DNA of 34,100 nucleotides from Desulfobacteraceae bacterium (GTDB taxonomy: Bacteria; Desulfobacterota; Desulfobacteria; Desulfobacterales; Desulfosalsimonadaceae). The notes under the pieces are model-generated. The model had not been told where the DNA came from and ran no database searches. It worked only from the letters and a program-made list of their open reading frames with translations. The stretch is from positions 1-34,100 of the forward strand of contig JAIPDS010000020.1 of assembly GCA_021737565.1 (NCBI GenBank). Direction: 5' to 3'. Shown piece after piece: positions 31,646-34,100 of the stretch (the stretch's first letter is position 1; each line of letters starts with the position of its first letter). The translations under genes were made by a program, and so were the position numbers.

Positions 31646-33108
31646 TGCCCGGCTCCTGTAAGATCGGCCTTTATTCTGAACCTTACCTTTTCGGCTCTTT
31701 TGTCCATGTTGGCGGAACTTATGCTCAGGTTGCTCAAATACTGCGAGCTCTCAAGGTGTACCTTCACGTCGTCAACCGTATTAAAATTGCTGCTCAGCCC
31801 TGAAATCTGTATGCCCTCGCTGTCTCTTACAAAACGAGTGATAACAACATCTGTTCCCTCCGGAATCAGGCGGCTTATATCATAGAGAATGTCAATATTT
31901 AAGACTTCAGAGCCGGCTTGGTCTGCAAAACCTTCCTCCCCTTCTGTCCTGCCGAGCTTGCCTCTCATCTGCTTCAGCGGATCCACTATACGCTGCTCGC
32001 CGGGAAACGTGCTCCTATACTGCTCAAGAATGGCACTGTCTATTGCCGAGATCTGCTTTTCCAAAAAATGGACTTCCGTGGCCACCCGCGACATAAACAG
32101 GATAAAAACCAAAAGGCATAAAACACCCGTGGTAATAATCCTGCCGCGGTTTTCACTCCAGTACTTTTCAACTGCCGAATGCCTGCGGCCGAAATTAAAG
32201 GGTCTTATACCCGCTGTCTCCACTCCCGCCAGGCACAGGGCGCCGGTTGCCTCGGGGCCCGGCTCCGGTCCTTCAGGAAAGATTATGTTAAGATCCGTGT
32301 CAGCCTGCAGGTCAAGGCATGATGCGCCGATCTCAAGAGTATTTTCAAGTGATGATACAAAATCAGGGGCATTGGCATCAAGACCTGATATCAGCAGCTT
32401 TTCAGGTTCAAACTCCATGTCGTAAATGGTTTCAAACGCGGAGATCATCCTGCGTATTCCCGCGCAAAGCTCTTTTGCGGATGCAACATGATCCCCGGCA
32501 CGCACGGTTTTGCGAAGAGTCCGCATAAGGCAGATCTTCCCGGAAACCGCAATGCAAACCGTTGCACTTGAGCGATCATTATCAACAAAAATAAAATTCT
32601 TTAAACCGGAATCACTCCCCCCTGCAACGCATAAGGCCTGGCTCAGACCGCCGGTTGTGACGTAGCCGGGGTAAATACCGTTTTGATCCAGCACGTGCAG
32701 TATATGCTCAAGCCTTTGTTTTTCAACCGCGGCCGCTATCAGATCGGTCTGGTCCTGCTGCCCGACGGTCATAAAATCAAGAATTACCTTGTCTATCTCA
32801 AAGGGAAGCGTGGGTTCAAGCTCAAAGGCAAGAATCTGCTTGATCTTTTTCCTGCTTTTGAATGGAACGGTGATGTTTCTGAAAGAAACACAAGAGGGCG
32901 GGATTGAAACAAGACTGTAGGCTCCCGCCGCGCCTGAAGCAGCCACGGCCTTTTCCACGGCCCATTCAAGGCTGTGCTCGGGGTCGGGCGCGTCTGCAAA
33001 ATCCACGTAAACGTGTCTTTCCAGGCGGCTTTCCTTTAAGCCGGTCCTGATCATAACAGCGCATGCACCGGCTTCCCGGATATCGAGTGCAAGTATCCTG
33101 CTGCTCAT
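31642..33108 (-). CDS. gspL: Type II secretion protein GspL, PilM/PilN-like (488 aa)
   Basis: The inner-membrane anchor of GspE. An actin-like cytosolic part at ~1-300 (ILALDIREAGACAVMIRTGLKESRLERHVYV; SIPPSCVSFRNITVPFKSRKKIKQILAFELEPTLPFEIDKVILDF) is PilM-like. A single TM helix (~325-343, ITTGVLCLLVFILFMSRVA) then leads to a periplasmic ferredoxin-like, PilN-like domain (~400-488, ILYDISRLIPEGTDVVITRFVRDSEGIQISGLSSNFNTVDDV). The fused PilM-PilN plan is that of GspL. It lies 100 bases after gspG and overlaps gspM. Confidence 0.9.
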   Translation of the reverse strand: MSSRILALDIREAGACAVMIRTGLKESRLERHVYVDFADAPDPEHSLEWAVEKAVAASGAAGAYSLVSIPPSCVSFRNITVPFKSRKKIKQILAFELEPTLPFEIDKVILDFMTVGQQDQTDLIAAAVEKQRLEHILHVLDQNGIYPGYVTTGGLSQALCVAGGSDSGLKNFIFVDNDRSSATVCIAVSGKICLMRTLRKTVRAGDHVASAKELCAGIRRMISAFETIYDMEFEPEKLLISGLDANAPDFVSSLENTLEIGASCLDLQADTDLNIIFPEGPEPGPEATGALCLAGVETAGIRPFNFGRRHSAVEKYWSENRGRIITTGVLCLLVFILFMSRVATEVHFLEKQISAIDSAILEQYRSTFPGEQRIVDPLKQMRGKLGRTEGEEGFADQAGSEVLNIDILYDISRLIPEGTDVVITRFVRDSEGIQISGLSSNFNTVDDVKVHLESSQYLSNLSISSANMDKRAEKVRFRIKADLTGAGQ

Positions 33109-33208
33109 GGATGACCCGCTTGTTTTAAAATATGAAATTCCTCCCGGTAAAAATAAATCCAGGCAGAACTTTCCGCTCGCTGCCCGGACCTGTTCGGAAA
33201 GTATCTAT

Positions 33209-33679
33209 CTATTCGATTTCCCAGCTCTTTATGTCCTTATTGTCGCCTTCTCCGCCGGGCTCGCCGTCTGCGGCGTAAGACATTATATCATAGTCGTCGT
33301 GATTGCCCGGGCAAATATATACATACTCATTGCCCCACGGATCCTTTGGCACCCTTCCTTTTTCAAGATACCCGCCTTCCCGCCAGTTCATGGGCTGCGG
33401 TCCCGAGTCCGGCTCCCTGACCAGTGCCTCCAGTCCCTGTTGGGTAGCCGGGTATTTCCCGTTGTCCAGTCTATAAAGTTTAAGGGCGGTTTCAATCGCC
33501 TGAATGTCTGATCTTGCTTTGATTCTTCTCGCCTGCTCCGGCCGTCCCATTATCCTTGGCATAACATATACAGCCAGGATGCCTAAAATCACGATAACGA
33601 CCATAAGCTCTATCAGGGTGAAACCCGCCCGCCTGCCGAAAATTCTTTTTTCTTTCATAAAAGCAAGTAATTTTCGCAT
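33209..33679 (-). CDS. gspG: Major pseudopilin GspG (156 aa)
   Basis: The major pseudopilin of the T2SS. The prepilin site is [26 protein letters not shown]: cleavage after Gly, mature Phe1 and Glu5 as required by the prepilin peptidase. The GspG core follows ([33 protein letters not shown]), then the calcium-loop region with [38 protein letters not shown], including the C-terminal GEGDNKDI characteristic of the family. I start at ATG 33679 ([11 protein letters not shown]), which has GGATGAGG just upstream; the longer ATG 33706 lies right against a hairpin (33708-33731) and has no SD. It is first in the minus-strand operon; gspH-K are absent here. Confidence 0.95.
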   Translation of the reverse strand: MRKLLAFMKEKRIFGRRAGFTLIELMVVIVILGILAVYVMPRIMGRPEQARRIKARSDIQAIETALKLYRLDNGKYPATQQGLEALVREPDSGPQPMNWREGGYLEKGRVPKDPWGNEYVYICPGNHDDYDIMSYAADGEPGGEGDNKDIKSWEIE

Positions 33680-33707
33680 AACCTCATCCCGAATAAAAAT
33701 TGTCATC

Positions 33708-33731
33708 CCGGCCGAACCGCATCAAGGCCGG
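33708..33731 (-). promoter_or_regulatory. Hairpin in the gspG leader
   Basis: CCGGCC (33708-33713) and GGCCGG (33726-33731) make a 6-bp all-GC stem with a 12-nt loop between the predicted promoter and gspG. It has no T-run, so it may be an mRNA-stabilising or attenuating structure rather than a terminator. Confidence 0.4.
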
Positions 33732-33748
33732 CATTTCACCAGATTTTG

Positions 33749-33777
33749 ATCCTACATAACAATAAAAACTTGATCAA
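33749..33777 (-). promoter_or_regulatory. Predicted promoter of the gsp operon
   Basis: Read on the minus strand: TTGATC (33777-33772), 17-bp spacer, TAGGAT (33754-33749), each 4/6 to consensus. The start near 33742 leaves a leader of about 60 bases before gspG. The 33707-34059 gap holds, besides this, AT-rich sequence and the direct repeats at 33969-34014. Confidence 0.45.
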
Positions 33778-33968
33778 GGCCTTTTTTGTCTTATCCAGCC
33801 CTCCTGCTCCTGTATAATTATCTTTCGTCATGCTGCAGGCACGAAAAGCTTAAAATTAAACTCTACCAGCAAGCCGGTTCAAAGGAAATACAACTAAAGC
33901 AGTAAAAAAGTATTAGTCTTGCTGAAAAAAAATCAGTGCATAGCAAGCCTTTTAAAATAAATTGTGTT

Positions 33969-34014
33969 GATAGCAAATGATATGACCGCAATTCATAGCA
34001 AATGATTTGTCCGC
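33969..34014 (+). repeat. 25-bp-spaced direct repeats, possible mobile-element end
   Basis: GATAGCAAATGATATGACCGC (33969-33989, 21 bases, differing in three) is repeated as CATAGCAAATGATTTGTCCGC at 33994-34014. Shared core ATAGCAAATGAT. Iterated sites of this kind just before the first gene, preceded by TGTGTTGA (33963-33970), are typical of the ends of IS21-family elements, where the transposase binds repeated subterminal sites. The element itself runs out of the window. Confidence 0.45.
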
Positions 34015-34059
34015 TTTTGCAAATTTTGGGTAAAACTACTTGGCAAAAAGGAGGTGCAA

Positions 34060-34100
34060 ATGAGCCAAGTAGATTATCCAGGATTTGCCTGGAGGTGGGC
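34060..34100 (+). CDS. Partial CDS at the window edge (first 13 codons)
   Basis: ATG at 34060 follows a near-perfect SD (AAAGGAGGT, 34049-34055 core) at ideal spacing, giving MSQVDYPGFAWRW and running off the window. Thirteen residues are too few to name a family. The repeats just upstream suggest an insertion-sequence gene, but a host gene cannot be excluded. Confidence 0.55.
   Translation, partial: MSQVDYPGFAWRW

Noticed and set aside
33736-33831. 31-codon minus-strand ORF upstream of gspG
   Set aside because: No ribosome-binding site, low-complexity Lys/Leu composition, and it overlaps the predicted gsp promoter.
33969-34014. Start of a CRISPR array
   Set aside because: Only two imperfect units with a 4-bp gap between them, so there is no spacer-sized sequence.

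Overview
The window looks like part of a Desulfobacterota (deltaproteobacterial, Desulfobacterales-like) chromosome. This is inferred from gene content and style, not from a marker gene. The pointers are a ~600-residue DmdC-type acyl-CoA dehydrogenase beside a small 4Fe-4S protein, a Cache/CHASE/Cys-rich-PAS sensor kinase, a SpeE-like membrane/TPR giant, a gspGLMNCDE-type secretion operon, and short GTAAAAAGT-ended interspersed repeats. I saw no rRNA, tRNA or CRISPR.

Left part (1-11.5 kb, mostly plus strand). Repeat DNA leads into an acyl-CoA dehydrogenase, which abuts a convergent ferredoxin-like gene. A complete 126-bp inverted-repeat (MITE-like) element follows, then typA/bipA, an aldo/keto reductase with a C-terminal fibronectin-III-like tail, an orphan CHASE/PAS histidine kinase and a PAS-GAF-GGDEF-EAL cyclic-di-GMP enzyme.

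Middle (11.5-21.4 kb). A TetR regulator and an unrecognised 260-residue protein share the same operator half-sites; the first operator fills the spacer between -35 and -10. Next is a tandem duplication of a complete transcription unit (activator-type dyad, -10, 5' hairpin, gene, terminator), each copy encoding a lipoprotein of the cutinase/PET-hydrolase-like alpha/beta-hydrolase fold. Right after it lie an Lgt-like domain fused to a CPBP membrane protease, a DUF1624/acyltransferase-like membrane protein, and on the minus strand a 1158-residue membrane/spermidine-synthase-like/TPR fusion.

Right part (21.6-33.7 kb). This is a type II secretion (T2SS) locus. gspF stands alone on the plus strand with its own good promoter, and converges on a minus-strand operon that reads gspG-gspL-gspM-gspN-gspC-gspD-gspE, then a TPR/membrane protein, then a PilT-like ATPase with a GspE/MshE-type N-terminus. 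The signal peptide of gspD is broken by one in-frame TAA. gspH/I/J/K/O are not in the window. The right edge carries iterated 25-bp direct repeats and the first 13 codons of a new gene, possibly the end of a mobile element.

Most interesting items: the duplicated PETase-like lipoprotein units next to a predicted lipoprotein-modifying fusion protein; the stop codon in the secretin signal peptide; the second, PilT-like ATPase inside a T2SS operon; and the twin TetR operator with a probably leaderless transcript.
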